Notes: generated from the sequence alone by a model not told the origin. Counted from the stretch's first letter, positions 26,017 to 34,385 are shown. The stretch: 55,050 nucleotides of DNA from an uncultured Clostridia bacterium (GCA_947628655.1 CANRAS010000012.1:1-55050), one strand, 5' to 3'. Translations and numbers: made by a program.

Positions 26017-26739
26017 TTAATCCTCCGAGCAGTCAGCCGAAGAAATGTACGACATACTCAGCATCATAAAGATGTAAGCCTGCATAACAGCAGAGAATAT
26101 GTCGAAGTAGAGCGACGCCACCGCGGGAATACCGACAGCGAAATGTCCGAGCGCGAAGTAAATCAGCGCGCCGATAACCATACCCGCTACCATATTGCCG
26201 AACAGACGGAGCGTAAGCGCCAGGGGGTTCGCAAATTCGCCGATTATGTTAAACGGGAGCATAAACGGCATAGGCTCTACAAAGCTCTTCATAAAGCCCT
26301 TGAATTTACCCGTTTTCGCCTTGTTGAACTGCACTAAACAGAACGTGATAACGGCGAACGCGCCTGTTACCGAAACATCGGCGGTCGGGTTTCTAAGCCC
26401 CAAAAGTCCCATAAGGTTGTTCAGCATTATGAAACAGAACAGCGCGGAGAAATACGGAACGTAGCGTCCATACTTCGCGCCCATTGTGCCGTCTACGGTA
26501 CTGCGGAAGAAATCCACTATCATCTCCGCGGCGGCTTGCCGTTTCGTTTCGGGAACTACCTTTAGGTTTCGTGAGAGTATAAGCACAACGATAAGCAATA
26601 TCAGCATTACGAACCACTGCACTATAATGCTCTCTGTCAAGTTGAATGTTATGCCGAATAGCTTAAAGCTCGCAACAACCAGAGGTCCGTTTACGGAAAT
26701 TCCCGCACCCTCCGAGGCGAACATCAACGCGGCAGGCAT
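26017..26739 (-). CDS. atpB: ATP synthase Fo a subunit
   Basis: A 240-residue membrane protein with five to six helices. The essential Arg lies in LTLRLFGNMVAGMVIG, and the AFVAILFCF-like helix pattern and C-terminal SVMQAYIFMMLSMSYIS are characteristic. It provides the two half-channels for ions against the c ring. A GGAGGAATGATA ribosome site precedes it, five bases after atpI. Confidence 0.96.
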   Translation of the reverse strand: MPAALMFASEGAGISVNGPLVVASFKLFGITFNLTESIIVQWFVMLILLIVVLILSRNLKVVPETKRQAAAEMIVDFFRSTVDGTMGAKYGRYVPYFSALFCFIMLNNLMGLLGLRNPTADVSVTGAFAVITFCLVQFNKAKTGKFKGFMKSFVEPMPFMLPFNIIGEFANPLALTLRLFGNMVAGMVIGALIYFALGHFAVGIPAVASLYFDIFSAVMQAYIFMMLSMSYISSADCSED

Positions 26740-26743
26740 ATTA

Positions 26744-27160
26744 TCATTCCTCCTTTTTTTCAGAACGCTCTTGACGCTCTTTAATTATTTCTCTTACTGT
26801 AATCGCGATACGCACGAAAAACAGCGGTATCACCGACGCAATAAGATTTATAAACGGAATAAAAGCGGCGGCGGTAAGCAATGCGAAAAGTCCCATATAC
26901 CTTACGCAGTACATAATGTTCATATATGTCTGCGCGGATTTTTCGGTCGGACGTTTAACTGCCCGCTCGGCGCTTTTGCCAAGGCAAAAGAAGTTCGCCG
27001 CGCTTAAAACCGTGCCGTACACCGCGCCCAAAGGCAGGGAAATATCCCCTCCGAACGCACAGCACAGCCCCGCCGTTACAACAAGATATATGCCCCCAAG
27101 CGTCAGAAAATACGGCGCTAAGGAACGCATCTCGTCTATAATAATATCATCTTTTTTCAT
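26744..27160 (-). CDS. atpI: AtpI-like ATP synthase assembly protein
   Basis: A 138-residue protein with four predicted helices (about 15-33, 39-57, 84-102, 106-124) and a charged C-terminal tail (REIIKERQERSEKKEE). Its size, topology and position just before atpB fit AtpI, which helps assemble the c ring. The sequence of this family is poorly conserved, so the call leans on position. Confidence 0.82.
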   Translation of the reverse strand: MKKDDIIIDEMRSLAPYFLTLGGIYLVVTAGLCCAFGGDISLPLGAVYGTVLSAANFFCLGKSAERAVKRPTEKSAQTYMNIMYCVRYMGLFALLTAAAFIPFINLIASVIPLFFVRIAITVREIIKERQERSEKKEE

Positions 27161-27166
27161 AAAGCC

Positions 27167-27472
27167 CTACTTTCGCAGGTTGTTGTATTCGTCATAATAA
27201 TCGTTGTCCTCCCGATTGCTTGTGAATGTTTTCGGGTATTTGCGGTCGGGCTTTTCGTACATCCTGATAAGTTTCATAATGTAATTTCCCGCGCCGCATA
27301 TCATAAATATTACGGCAAGCGCGATGAATATTACCATAACCCATTCGGGGAGATTATAGTGACTTACGACCGCGCTCCCGCCCCATATGAACAACAGCAG
27401 GGGCGCTATTATCACAAATGCAAGCTGGCTTACTTTCGCGTATACAGACAACGGGTGTTCGTTCTTACTCAT
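27167..27472 (-). CDS. AtpZ-like membrane protein
   Basis: A 101-residue protein with two helices (about 13-35 and 42-66) and a long polar tail (PDRKYPKTFTSNREDNDYYDEYNNLRK). Two-helix proteins next to atpI usually belong to the AtpZ/AtpI family (PF09527 type), proposed to form a Mg2+/Ca2+ channel or assembly factor with AtpI. The start is set at ATG 27472, with AGG eight bases upstream; a TTG two codons earlier is possible. Six bases separate it from atpI. Confidence 0.7.
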   Translation of the reverse strand: MSKNEHPLSVYAKVSQLAFVIIAPLLLFIWGGSAVVSHYNLPEWVMVIFIALAVIFMICGAGNYIMKLIRMYEKPDRKYPKTFTSNREDNDYYDEYNNLRK

Positions 27473-27486
27473 AGGCAAGACCTAAA

Positions 27487-28587
27487 TCAGCTTTTGACTT
27501 CCTTGCTGTCAATGGAGATAGCGTCGGGGAACACGTTTCTGCTGTCCTCTTTTGAGAGGAACGTCGTGTTGACATAGCCCTGAATGATAGCGCCGTCCGT
27601 CACCGCGATTGTCGAGGCGTTTATATCGCCGAAAACTACCGCGTCGCGTTTAAGTTCGGCTTTTCCGACAACATCGAGTTTTCCGCGTATTCTTCCGTTA
27701 ATATCCGCATACTGCGAAGAAAGGTCGCCGATAAGTATTGTGTCGCGGTCCATTCTCATACGCCCTTTAAGCGAGATATTCCCCTGCATTGCCGCGCTTA
27801 TCATACCCGCGTTGTTGCAGGTTACGTCGCCGATTATCTTTCCGCTCATATCTATGTTGCGCGTCGTTTCGACATTGCCCTTGATGTTGCCGTCTATCTG
27901 CATATTCGCGAGGGAGCGCACGTTTCCGTCTATCATCGTGTTTTTGGAAATTATTGTTATCTCGTCCGTTTCGCTGCGGTCCGCGGAAGGCGCGCCTCCC
28001 ATCGGGGGATTACCGCCCAGACTTCCGCCGTAATTCCCGCCGTAACCGCCGTTTCCGCCGTTGTAACCTCCGTTCGCGTTGCCGTAACCGCCGTTCGGAT
28101 TATTAAAACCGCCGTTCGCGCCGTTATAACCGCCGTCATAGTCCGCGTTCGCGTTCATACCGCCGTCCTGCGCGAAGTTCCTGCGGGCGTTCTGGACGTT
28201 CTGATTATACGGCTGTTGGGGCGCGCCGTACTGCGGGCGCTCGGCATTTCTTGCGAAACCGTCCGCGCCGTTCTGCGCCGTTTGAGCGTTCGGCGCGGGA
28301 TTGTTCTGCGCCTGAGCCGTGGGCTGAGGATTTGCGGTCTGTGCCTGCTTAGGCTTTTGCTCCTCCGATGTGCTTGCCGTATTGCGGTAGTACGGAGTTT
28401 CAAGCGGGACGCCGTCGCTGTTCACCTCGACATTGGAAACAGTCTTTGACTGCGCGGTTTCCTCGCTGCGAAGATACTTGTCAAGCTCCGACGGCTGTGA
28501 CGCACCGCCGTCTTTTTTATCACCGTCTTTACCGTCTTTTTTCCACAACTCCTTGACCGCCTGTGAAAAATTATCCTTAATTCCCAT
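27487..28587 (-). CDS. Bactofilin with a long Gly/Asn/Gln-rich N-terminal region
   Basis: A 366-residue polymer-forming cytoskeletal protein. The bactofilin core (about 218-345) is a right-handed beta-helix with repeated strands such as NTMIDGNVRSLANMQIDGNI, GKIIGDVTCNNAGMI and AVVFGDINASTIAVTDGAII. It is preceded by about 200 residues of low complexity, including NGGYGNANGGYNGG repeats. Bactofilins scaffold wall-modifying enzymes; the polysaccharide deacetylase directly upstream could be such a partner. It lies 14 bases before the AtpZ-like gene, so it appears to share a transcript with the ATP synthase operon. Confidence 0.9.
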   Translation of the reverse strand: MGIKDNFSQAVKELWKKDGKDGDKKDGGASQPSELDKYLRSEETAQSKTVSNVEVNSDGVPLETPYYRNTASTSEEQKPKQAQTANPQPTAQAQNNPAPNAQTAQNGADGFARNAERPQYGAPQQPYNQNVQNARRNFAQDGGMNANADYDGGYNGANGGFNNPNGGYGNANGGYNGGNGGYGGNYGGSLGGNPPMGGAPSADRSETDEITIISKNTMIDGNVRSLANMQIDGNIKGNVETTRNIDMSGKIIGDVTCNNAGMISAAMQGNISLKGRMRMDRDTILIGDLSSQYADINGRIRGKLDVVGKAELKRDAVVFGDINASTIAVTDGAIIQGYVNTTFLSKEDSRNVFPDAISIDSKEVKS

Positions 28588-28663
28588 AATACGTTCCTTT
28601 CAGCTAAAATTCTGTTATCTTATACGGATTTCTCCGTTTATCCTACATTACCGTCAAATTCCG

Positions 28664-29989
28664 CTATGCGAACGGTCCTATAAACTGCACGGGTTCTGTG
28701 TCGTCGTGAATGGAATCGAACTTGTATCCCTCGTTCACGAGAACTCTCAAAACGTCCTCCAAAACCAGCACCGCGTTAGGCGTTCCCGCCGAATCGTGCA
28801 TAAGCACCACGGGACGTTTCAGCGCGTGGCAGTCGCGCGGAATGGAATTGTACATATCGTTCCACGTCGCGCCGTTCACGTCGCCGCTTTCGACGTTCCA
28901 GTCGTAGTATCTGAAACCGCGCCTTGTCATTTCCTTTATAATAGCGTCGCGCGTGTCCTCGTTGAAGTCGTTTTTACTTCCGCCCGCGAAACGGAAAATC
29001 TGCGGTGTTTGTCCCGTTGCCTCGCGGACTATGCTCCACGCCTCGTGGTAATCCTCAAGAAACGCCTCGACGGACGCGTATATCTTTTCATAATCGTGCG
29101 TATAGCTGTGTACGCCGATAGTATGACCCGCCGCGGCGATTGCCCGGAGCGCCTCGGTACACCATTCCTCGCGGCTCGGCACAACAAACCAAGTTGCCTT
29201 TACGTTATAATCCGCAAGGTATCCCAAAATCGAATAAGTATATTTTGACGGACCGTCGTCGAACGTGAAGTAAATCGTACCCTCTTCGTAGTTGTAATCC
29301 GCAGGCGCTGTGACGTACATATCGGGGTAAAGCTCCGCATACGGGCTGTCTTCCGCAGGACTGCTTGAACTTTCCGAACCGCTCGAACTGCCCGAACCGC
29401 TCGAACTGCTTTGCGTTCCGCTCTGCGAACCGCCCTTGCTGTTCACAAATTCGATAATCTCTTCGTCGGACAATCCGCACCCCGAAAGAATATTGTAAAT
29501 ATCTTCGGGCTTTGTGACGTTCTTTTGGAGAACCGTTTTAACAAGCGCCGTCGGCGTAATGCCGTTGTTGTTCATAATTTCGATGAACTCCTCCGCGCCG
29601 ACCGTGTTTTTAGCCGCCGCCATCGCGATAATATCCTTATCGGAAACGCCTGCGTTTGACAAAACGTCATACAAGCCGTTTGCGTCGATGTCCTTTTTAG
29701 CCGCGGCAAGCGCCAAAAGTTCCGTATACGAAACCCCGCTTTTGTTTATAATCTCGCGCATATCCTGCGCCGAACCGACTTTTTCGCCGACAAGCACGTC
29801 CGCCATAATCGAGAGCTTATCGTTCTCCTGCATAACGGCGGAATTTTCTTCACTAAGCGATTTATACTGTGAATTTTTTTGTGCAAAAAGCACGCCGAAC
29901 ACTATAGCAAGTATCAGCGGAACAAAAAACAATACTCCGAGTACTGTTTTTATTAATACTTTAAAAAATTCAACACTGCCGAATTTCAT
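28664..29989 (-). CDS. Membrane-anchored polysaccharide deacetylase (CE4/NodB)
   Basis: A 441-residue protein with one N-terminal membrane helix (about 13-33), a helical region made of three or four related units (VSYTELLALAAAKKDI, VSDKDIIAMAAAKNTV, ITPTALVKTVLQKNVT, LSDEEIIEFVNSKG), a Ser/Gly linker, and a CE4 domain. The metal and catalytic motifs are present: TFDDGPS near 244, HSYTHDY, RFAGGS, the DWN segment and VLMHD. Such enzymes de-N-acetylate peptidoglycan or other surface glycans. The promoter is at 30173-30201, with a long structured leader. The bactofilin gene follows after 76 bases. Confidence 0.93.
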   Translation of the reverse strand: MKFGSVEFFKVLIKTVLGVLFFVPLILAIVFGVLFAQKNSQYKSLSEENSAVMQENDKLSIMADVLVGEKVGSAQDMREIINKSGVSYTELLALAAAKKDIDANGLYDVLSNAGVSDKDIIAMAAAKNTVGAEEFIEIMNNNGITPTALVKTVLQKNVTKPEDIYNILSGCGLSDEEIIEFVNSKGGSQSGTQSSSSGSGSSSGSESSSSPAEDSPYAELYPDMYVTAPADYNYEEGTIYFTFDDGPSKYTYSILGYLADYNVKATWFVVPSREEWCTEALRAIAAAGHTIGVHSYTHDYEKIYASVEAFLEDYHEAWSIVREATGQTPQIFRFAGGSKNDFNEDTRDAIIKEMTRRGFRYYDWNVESGDVNGATWNDMYNSIPRDCHALKRPVVLMHDSAGTPNAVLVLEDVLRVLVNEGYKFDSIHDDTEPVQFIGPFA

Positions 29990-30003
29990 AACGATCCCCT
30001 TTT

Positions 30004-30134
30004 AGAGGAAAGCAATTAGAAGTAAGATGTAAGCGGGCAATCCGCTGCGCGGATTGCCCTCAAACAGCAGGCTTTGCCTGCTGTTTGGGAAAATGCAAGA
30101 CCGTCACCGCTCACAAAAATTTGCGCTTTCCTCT
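30004..30134 (-). promoter_or_regulatory. Structured leader of the deacetylase gene
   Basis: The leader of about 180 bases contains two strong hairpins (GGGCAATCCGC/GCGGATTGCCC near 30033-30057 and an AAACAGCAGGC/GCCTGCTGTTT pair up to about 30088). They are enclosed by a perfect 10-bp long-range pairing, AGAGGAAAGC (30004-30013) with GCTTTCCTCT (30125-30134). The 30004 arm lies just upstream of the ribosome site, so regulation is possible, but the hairpins may simply be inserted repeats. Confidence 0.4.
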
Positions 30135-30172
30135 GCTTGGATTATTAGAATTTATAATTTCCCTATTCTATT

Positions 30173-30201
30173 ATAATACAATAATTTTCATTATTTGTCA
30201 A
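30173..30201 (-). promoter_or_regulatory. Sigma-A type promoter for the deacetylase-bactofilin-atp transcript
   Basis: Minus-strand TTGACA, 17 bases, TATTAT. It is the nearest clear promoter upstream of the bactofilin and ATP synthase genes; I found no convincing one between 28588 and 28663. Confidence 0.7.
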
Positions 30202-30450
30202 TAGCAACATTATACAAAACGATAATTTATTACAAATTTATTCGTCTGTTTAACAAATTTCCTCCGAATATTTTGTGAATTATGCACAATTTTTGGTGCG
30301 AGAGAACGCTAGCTCCGATTAATACGCAGTGTCCCGCCTACGGCTAATATTATCCGCGCCCCCTCCCGCCGTAGGCGGGAGGGGGCAAAATCGGGTTTAA
30401 GGCGTTTCAACGCCGACGGCGGGGATTTTTGAAATTAGTTTAATTTCCCC
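30202..30450. repeat. A/T-rich stretch and palindromes before brnT
   Basis: No gene visible. 30202-30300 is A/T rich. A CGCCCCCTCCCGCC/GGCGGGAGGGGGC palindrome lies near 30358-30386 and a partial one near 30410. Confidence 0.6.
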
Positions 30451-30479
30451 TTGACAAATCAACAAAAAATAATTATAAT
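30451..30479 (+). promoter_or_regulatory. Perfect consensus promoter of brnTA
   Basis: TTGACA, 17 bases, TATAAT. The -10 box ends only six bases before the brnT ATG, so transcription should begin at or next to the start codon. Confidence 0.92.
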
Positions 30480-30485
30480 ATAATT

Positions 30486-30776
30486 ATGGGAGAGATAATA
30501 TTTGAGTGGGACGAAAATAAGAATAACATCAACAAGGCAAAGCACGGAATATCTTTTGAGGAGGCAAGGGAGGTTTTTGCTGACGAAAATGCCGTCCTCT
30601 TTGACGACCCCGATCATTCCGTCGGTGAAGAACGTTTCTTAATCATTGGAACAACGGAGTCATCAAAAATCTGTATAGTAAGCCATTGTTATCGCCATAA
30701 TGATGATGTTATCCGCATTATTTCCGCAAGGGAAGCAACGAAGAACGAAAAGCAAATTTATATTCAAGGGTGGTGA
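30486..30776 (+). CDS. brnT: BrnT-type ribonuclease toxin
   Basis: A 96-residue BrnT toxin of a type II toxin-antitoxin pair; the family cleaves RNA and stops growth. The signature N-terminus FEWDENKNNINKAKHGISFEEA and the C-terminal RIISAREATKNEK are unmistakable. The ATG lies at the predicted transcription start, so the message seems to be leaderless with no ribosome site. brnA follows after five bases. In known systems the BrnT-BrnA complex represses this promoter. Confidence 0.94.
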   Translation: MGEIIFEWDENKNNINKAKHGISFEEAREVFADENAVLFDDPDHSVGEERFLIIGTTESSKICIVSHCYRHNDDVIRIISAREATKNEKQIYIQGW

Positions 30777-30781
30777 ATGTT

Positions 30782-30997
30782 ATGAGAAAAGAGTACGATA
30801 TTAAGTCATTAAATCCACGGAAAAATCCGTATTCCAACAGGCTGAAAAAGCAGGTAACGATAAACATTGACAGTGACACCGTTGATTATTTCAAGAAACT
30901 TTCGGACGTCACGGGTTTACCGTATCAAACGCTTATTAATTTGTATTTAACGGATTGCGCAAAGAATAAACGACAGTTGAATATTTCTTGGTCGTAA
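30782..30997 (+). CDS. brnA: BrnA-type antitoxin
   Basis: A 71-residue antitoxin with the BrnA ribbon-helix-helix pattern: KKQVTINIDSDTVDYFKKLSDVTGLPYQTLINLYL, where the beta strand and first helix bind DNA as a dimer. The start is placed at ATG 30782, seven bases after GGTGGTG; GTG codons further up are inside that site. It neutralises BrnT and is expected to repress the operon. Confidence 0.9.
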   Translation: MRKEYDIKSLNPRKNPYSNRLKKQVTINIDSDTVDYFKKLSDVTGLPYQTLINLYLTDCAKNKRQLNISWS

Positions 30998-31106
30998 TAA
31001 GTTTCCGTTTACAGATACAAGCGTACTCCCCGCCGTCGGCTGGGAGTACGCTTTTACTATGCACTATGCGCTTTTAATTATAAACTGTTAAACGGCGCTT
31101 GTTTGT
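30998..31106. repeat. Hairpin and AGTNNNN tract
   Basis: A TACTCCCCGCC/GGCTGGGAGTA palindrome near 31024 and an inverted AGTNNNN tract with ACT at 31056, 31063 and 31084 and degenerate units between. Confidence 0.7.
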
Positions 31107-31529
31107 TTATCCTTGCACTATAGCCAATTTTTCCGAAAATTCAGCAGGCGTCAGAGCGGGGATTTTACTGTCCTTATAGTGTCGGATATTTCGTGTTACA
31201 ATATAGTCCGCGCCCAGCCTGTCGGCTTGGCACATTTGAACAGCGTCCTCAAAATCATCAGCGCACATATCGGCGGCGTTTTCCAAATCATCTGTTTTGA
31301 GGTCGGCTATTTTAAATACGTCTGCGATTTGCCAAATAATATAACGCGTTTTTTGCGGATTTAGTTCGCGGCGCATAATATAAACTATATCTGCCACGGA
31401 AAGCGCGGATATATACCCGTCAACACGCTTTTCCTCGCAAAACTTCCACACCTTTGATGAATGTTCTAAAAACTCTGCGCGTTTGCAAAGCACATCAAGT
31501 ATAACGTTTGTGTCAATCAAAATCTTCAC
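31107..31529 (-). CDS. PIN-domain toxin (VapC-like ribonuclease)
   Basis: A 140-residue PIN domain, an Mg2+-dependent RNase fold. The first catalytic Asp lies in KILIDTNVILDVL, followed by acidic residues in DLENAADMCADDFEDAVQMC and the C-terminal DYIVTRNIRHYKDSKIPALTPAEF typical of PIN toxins. The GTG start at 31529 overlaps the antitoxin gene by 17 bases and sits behind AAAGGATTAAGG. RNA target unknown. Confidence 0.88.
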   Translation of the reverse strand: MKILIDTNVILDVLCKRAEFLEHSSKVWKFCEEKRVDGYISALSVADIVYIMRRELNPQKTRYIIWQIADVFKIADLKTDDLENAADMCADDFEDAVQMCQADRLGADYIVTRNIRHYKDSKIPALTPAEFSEKLAIVQG

Positions 31530-31734
31530 GAGCCTTAATCCTTTCAGCGTGCATCGCTTTGTCGTCATAATCGTTTTTAAGAACGCCCGTCAGCGCGTCG
31601 GTTATGGAATTATAAGCAACCAGCCGTGCGACTTCCTTGCCGCCGTTTAGGATAACAATTTCCTCGCCCGATTGAACAGATTGAAGATAGTGACCGAAGT
31701 TGTTTTGAACTTCCGTTGCCGTTGCCGTAATCAT
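31513..31734 (-). CDS. Phd/YefM-family antitoxin
   Basis: A 73-residue antitoxin. The N-terminal half (MITATATEVQNNFGHYLQSVQSGEEIVILNGGKEVARLVAY) is a classic Phd/YefM DNA-binding fold; the C-terminal tail would wrap the toxin. AAGGGGGCG precedes the ATG at 31734, which is preferred over an upstream start lacking a ribosome site. It overlaps the PIN toxin gene, forming a type II pair with its own promoter. Confidence 0.9.
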   Translation of the reverse strand: MITATATEVQNNFGHYLQSVQSGEEIVILNGGKEVARLVAYNSITDALTGVLKNDYDDKAMHAERIKAREDFD

Positions 31735-31768
31735 AATTCTCGCCCCCTTAAATCGTTTTCTTACTGTT

Positions 31769-31797
31769 AGTATAGCACACTCACGGCAAATTGTCAA
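31769..31797 (-). promoter_or_regulatory. Sigma-A type promoter of the PIN/Phd pair
   Basis: Minus-strand TTGACA, 17 bases, TATACT, about 35 bases before the antitoxin ATG. Confidence 0.85.
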
Positions 31798-32028
31798 GTA
31801 AAAATTAAAGCGTTCTCTGCCATAAGCGGGGAGAAGTTAGAAGTAAGAGGTAAGAACGTTAAGTCATTGCGTTGACACACTAAATAAGGCGATTTCCCCG
31901 CCGACGGCGGGGAAACGCTTATTTAATGTGACAACTTTTGATTTTAAAGGTCTTACCTCTTACTTCTTACCTCTCTAACTAGCCTTTAAGCTCTTCCAGC
32001 CTCTAGCCTCTAACCCTCTAGCCTCTAT
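31798..32028. repeat. Heptad tracts and a palindrome
   Basis: AGTTAGAAGTAAGAGGTAAG near 31836, a GCGTTGACACACTA motif (also near 2460 and 54940), a GATTTCCCCGCC/GGCGGGGAAACG palindrome near 31895, then CTTACCTCTTACTTCTTACC and a related CCTCTAGCCTCTA tract up to the ABC gene promoter. No gene visible. Confidence 0.7.
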
Positions 32029-32057
32029 TTGACAACACTCTCAAATTATGTTATAAT
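32029..32057 (+). promoter_or_regulatory. Consensus promoter of the ABC exporter
   Basis: TTGACA, 17 bases, TATAAT, 18 bases before the ATG. Confidence 0.88.
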
Positions 32058-32074
32058 TAACAAGGGGTGATTGA

Positions 32075-33808
32075 ATGAAACAAACTCGGCTTTTAAAGCG
32101 TTTTTTGCCTTACTTCAGACCATATTGGAAAACTCTCGCGCTGGATTTGATCTGCGCGGCGCTTACTACGCTGTGCGAAATCGTTCTGCCGATGCTTGTA
32201 AGGTACATCGCGCAGGTCGGAATTGACGATGTGAGTTTGCTTACCGCTGAACTTATTCTGAAAGTCGCGGCGGTGTACCTTGTTCTTCGCGTTGTTGACG
32301 TTACCGCGCAGTATTTTATGTCGAATGTCGGACACGTTATGGGCGCGAAAATCGAAACGGATATGCGCTCCGCGCTTTTCGCTCACATGGAAAAGCTGTC
32401 GTTTCACTATTTTGCCGAAACAAAAGTCGGTCAGCTTATGGCGAGGATAACAAGCGATTTGTTCGATGTGACGGAGTTCGCCCACCATTGCCCCGAAGAG
32501 TTCTTTATCGCGGGGCTGAAACTTATAGTTTCGTTTGTAATTCTATGCACGATAAATATTCCGCTGTCGCTGATTATTTTCGCGATAGTGCCGGTTATGG
32601 CGGTAGTATGCGGGAAGTTCAACCATAAAATGCGCGCGACGTTCGCGAGAAACCGAAAGCAGGTAGGCGAGGTAAACGCGCAGGTAGAGGACAGTCTGCT
32701 TGGAATACGCGTCGTAAAGTCGTTTACGGGGGAACAGCGCGAAATTGAAAAATTCGAGCGCGGAAATCAGGACTGGCTCGATATAAAGCGCGAAAATTAC
32801 CGCTATATGGGCGCGTTCAACGCGACTACACGGGCGTTTGACGGGCTTATGTACATAGCGGTGATTGTGGGCGGCGGGCTGTTTATGATGAACGGGCAGA
32901 TTACCCCCGCCGACTTAATGGCGTTTTTACTGTATGTTACTACATTGCTTTCAACAATAAGACGAATAGTCGAGTTCACCGAACAGTTCCAGCGCGGAAT
33001 GACGGGCATAGAGCGGTTTTTTGAGGTTATGGACGAAATACCCGATATTGAAAATCCCGAAAACGCGCTGAAACCCGAAAAAATCACGGGGAACATCACA
33101 TTTACGGACGTCAGCTTTTCATATAAGGACGACCCCGACACCGCCGTTTTAAGTCATCTTGACCTTGATATTAAAGCGGGGCAGTCTGTAGCGCTTGTCG
33201 GACCGTCGGGCGGTGGAAAAACCACGGTCTGCAATCTGATACCGCGCTTTTATGACGTGACCGCGGGCAGTGTGAAGATAGACGGCATTGACGTCAGAGA
33301 AATTGACCTTGACACACTTCGCGGGAACATCGGCATAGTTCAGCAGGATGTTTACCTGTTTTCGGGAACGATTTACGAGAATATTGCCTACGGCAGACCG
33401 AACGCGACGGAAAACGAGATTATCGACGCTGCGAAGAAAGCGGGTGCGCACGAGTTTATAATGTCCACTCCGAACGGCTATCACACCTATGTCGGGGAAC
33501 GCGGCGTAAGACTTTCGGGCGGTCAGAAACAGCGCCTTTCGATAGCAAGGGTATTCCTCAAAGACCCGCCGCTGCTTATTCTTGACGAGGCGACAAGCGC
33601 GCTTGACAATCAGTCGGAGCATATCGTTCAGCAATCGCTTGAACGGCTTTCGGAGGGCAGAACGGTTCTTACAATAGCGCACCGCCTGACGACTATCAAG
33701 AACGCGGACAAGATAGTCGTGCTTACCGAAAACGGCATATGCGAACAGGGAACGCACGAGGAACTTTTAAACAAGCACGGGATTTATTTTGAACTATACA
33801 ATATATAA
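32075..33808 (+). CDS. ABC exporter, fused membrane and ATPase domains
   Basis: A 577-residue half-transporter of the type IV exporter class. Residues about 1-310 hold six helices; residues about 335-577 hold the ATPase with Walker A GPSGGGKTT, Q-loop VQQDVYLFSG, signature LSGGQKQR, Walker B LLILDEATSALD and H-loop IAHRLTTI. It is a multidrug/lipid-type (MdlB, MsbA-like) exporter that should work as a homodimer because no second half is adjacent. Substrate unknown. AAGGGGTGA is the ribosome site. Confidence 0.93.
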   Translation: MKQTRLLKRFLPYFRPYWKTLALDLICAALTTLCEIVLPMLVRYIAQVGIDDVSLLTAELILKVAAVYLVLRVVDVTAQYFMSNVGHVMGAKIETDMRSALFAHMEKLSFHYFAETKVGQLMARITSDLFDVTEFAHHCPEEFFIAGLKLIVSFVILCTINIPLSLIIFAIVPVMAVVCGKFNHKMRATFARNRKQVGEVNAQVEDSLLGIRVVKSFTGEQREIEKFERGNQDWLDIKRENYRYMGAFNATTRAFDGLMYIAVIVGGGLFMMNGQITPADLMAFLLYVTTLLSTIRRIVEFTEQFQRGMTGIERFFEVMDEIPDIENPENALKPEKITGNITFTDVSFSYKDDPDTAVLSHLDLDIKAGQSVALVGPSGGGKTTVCNLIPRFYDVTAGSVKIDGIDVREIDLDTLRGNIGIVQQDVYLFSGTIYENIAYGRPNATENEIIDAAKKAGAHEFIMSTPNGYHTYVGERGVRLSGGQKQRLSIARVFLKDPPLLILDEATSALDNQSEHIVQQSLERLSEGRTVLTIAHRLTTIKNADKIVVLTENGICEQGTHEELLNKHGIYFELYNI

Positions 33809-34012
33809 TATAATAATTTTTCCAGCGTTTTCCCCCGCCCGCATCAGTTTATAGTGTACGCATTATCCGCTTCGCGGAAAACGCTGTGTAAAGTGCATAG
33901 TAATATGCGTTCTCCCCGCCGACGGCGGGGAGAACGCTAACTCTAATTAACGCGCAGTTTTCCCGCCGTCGATGTGGATTTTGGTTTCGCCAAACATCGG
34001 CAAGCCGTAATG
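33809..34012. repeat. Repeat mosaic after the ABC gene
   Basis: The 25-bp unit occurs inverted at 33861-33885, flanked by an AGTTTATAGT heptad fragment, inside a larger CAGCGTTTTCC/GGAAAACGCTG pairing. A GTTCTCCCCGCC/GGCGGGGAGAAC palindrome lies near 33910 and a CGATGT..TTGG/CCAA..ACATCG hairpin near 33970. No gene visible. Confidence 0.7.
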
Positions 34013-34213
34013 CGCCTGCGAAACCACTCTAGGTGGCTTTTGGCGCGCGGAATGTCACCGGCATTCCGCGCGCGGAGAAGAGTTGCATTAAACCAACCGT
34101 TCCGCTCGCTACGCTCGCTCCACTAGGCGCAAGGGGGACGCCCTCTGGACTCCCACAGCCTTTGAAAAGGCTGGCGAAACTTTCGCTTGCCTACGGCGGG
34201 GCGGTTTACGGCT
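34013..34213 (+). repeat. Three-copy multi-hairpin element, copy 2
   Basis: This copy shares with copy 1 the start GCCTGCGAAACC.CTCTAGGT.GCTTTTGGCG, the 14-bp signature hairpin (34043-34073), ACCGTTCCGC, TCCACTAGGCGCAAGGGG, CTCTGGACTCCC.CAGCCTTT and GGCTGGCGAAACTTTCGCTTGCC. It lacks the variable hairpins between AAGGGG and GGACTCCC that copies 1 and 3 carry. In the signature stem, one T-A pair of copy 1 is G-C here. Confidence 0.85.
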
Positions 34214-34352
34214 CTAACTCCGCAACAAAATGCACGGGCGAACGCCCGCGCACCTGCTAACACGCAGTTTCCCCGCCAACGGCGGGGAAACGCTTTATTT
34301 AATGTATCAACTTTTGAACTTAAAGGTCTTACCTCTAACCTCTCCCCGCCCA
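34214..34352. repeat. Palindrome and heptad tract after copy 2
   Basis: A GTTTCCCCGCC/GGCGGGGAAAC palindrome near 34268 and a CTTACCTCTAACCTC tract near 34327. No gene visible. Confidence 0.7.
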
Positions 34353-34382
34353 AAAGCCCCTTGCCGAAAAGCAGGGGGCTTT
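34353..34382 (-). terminator. Hairpin terminator downstream of groL
   Basis: AAAGCCCCTTGC (34353-34364) pairs with GCAGGGGGCTTT (34371-34382). It has T runs within the stem ends rather than a long tail, so termination may be partial. Confidence 0.55.
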
Positions 34383-34385
34383 GAA

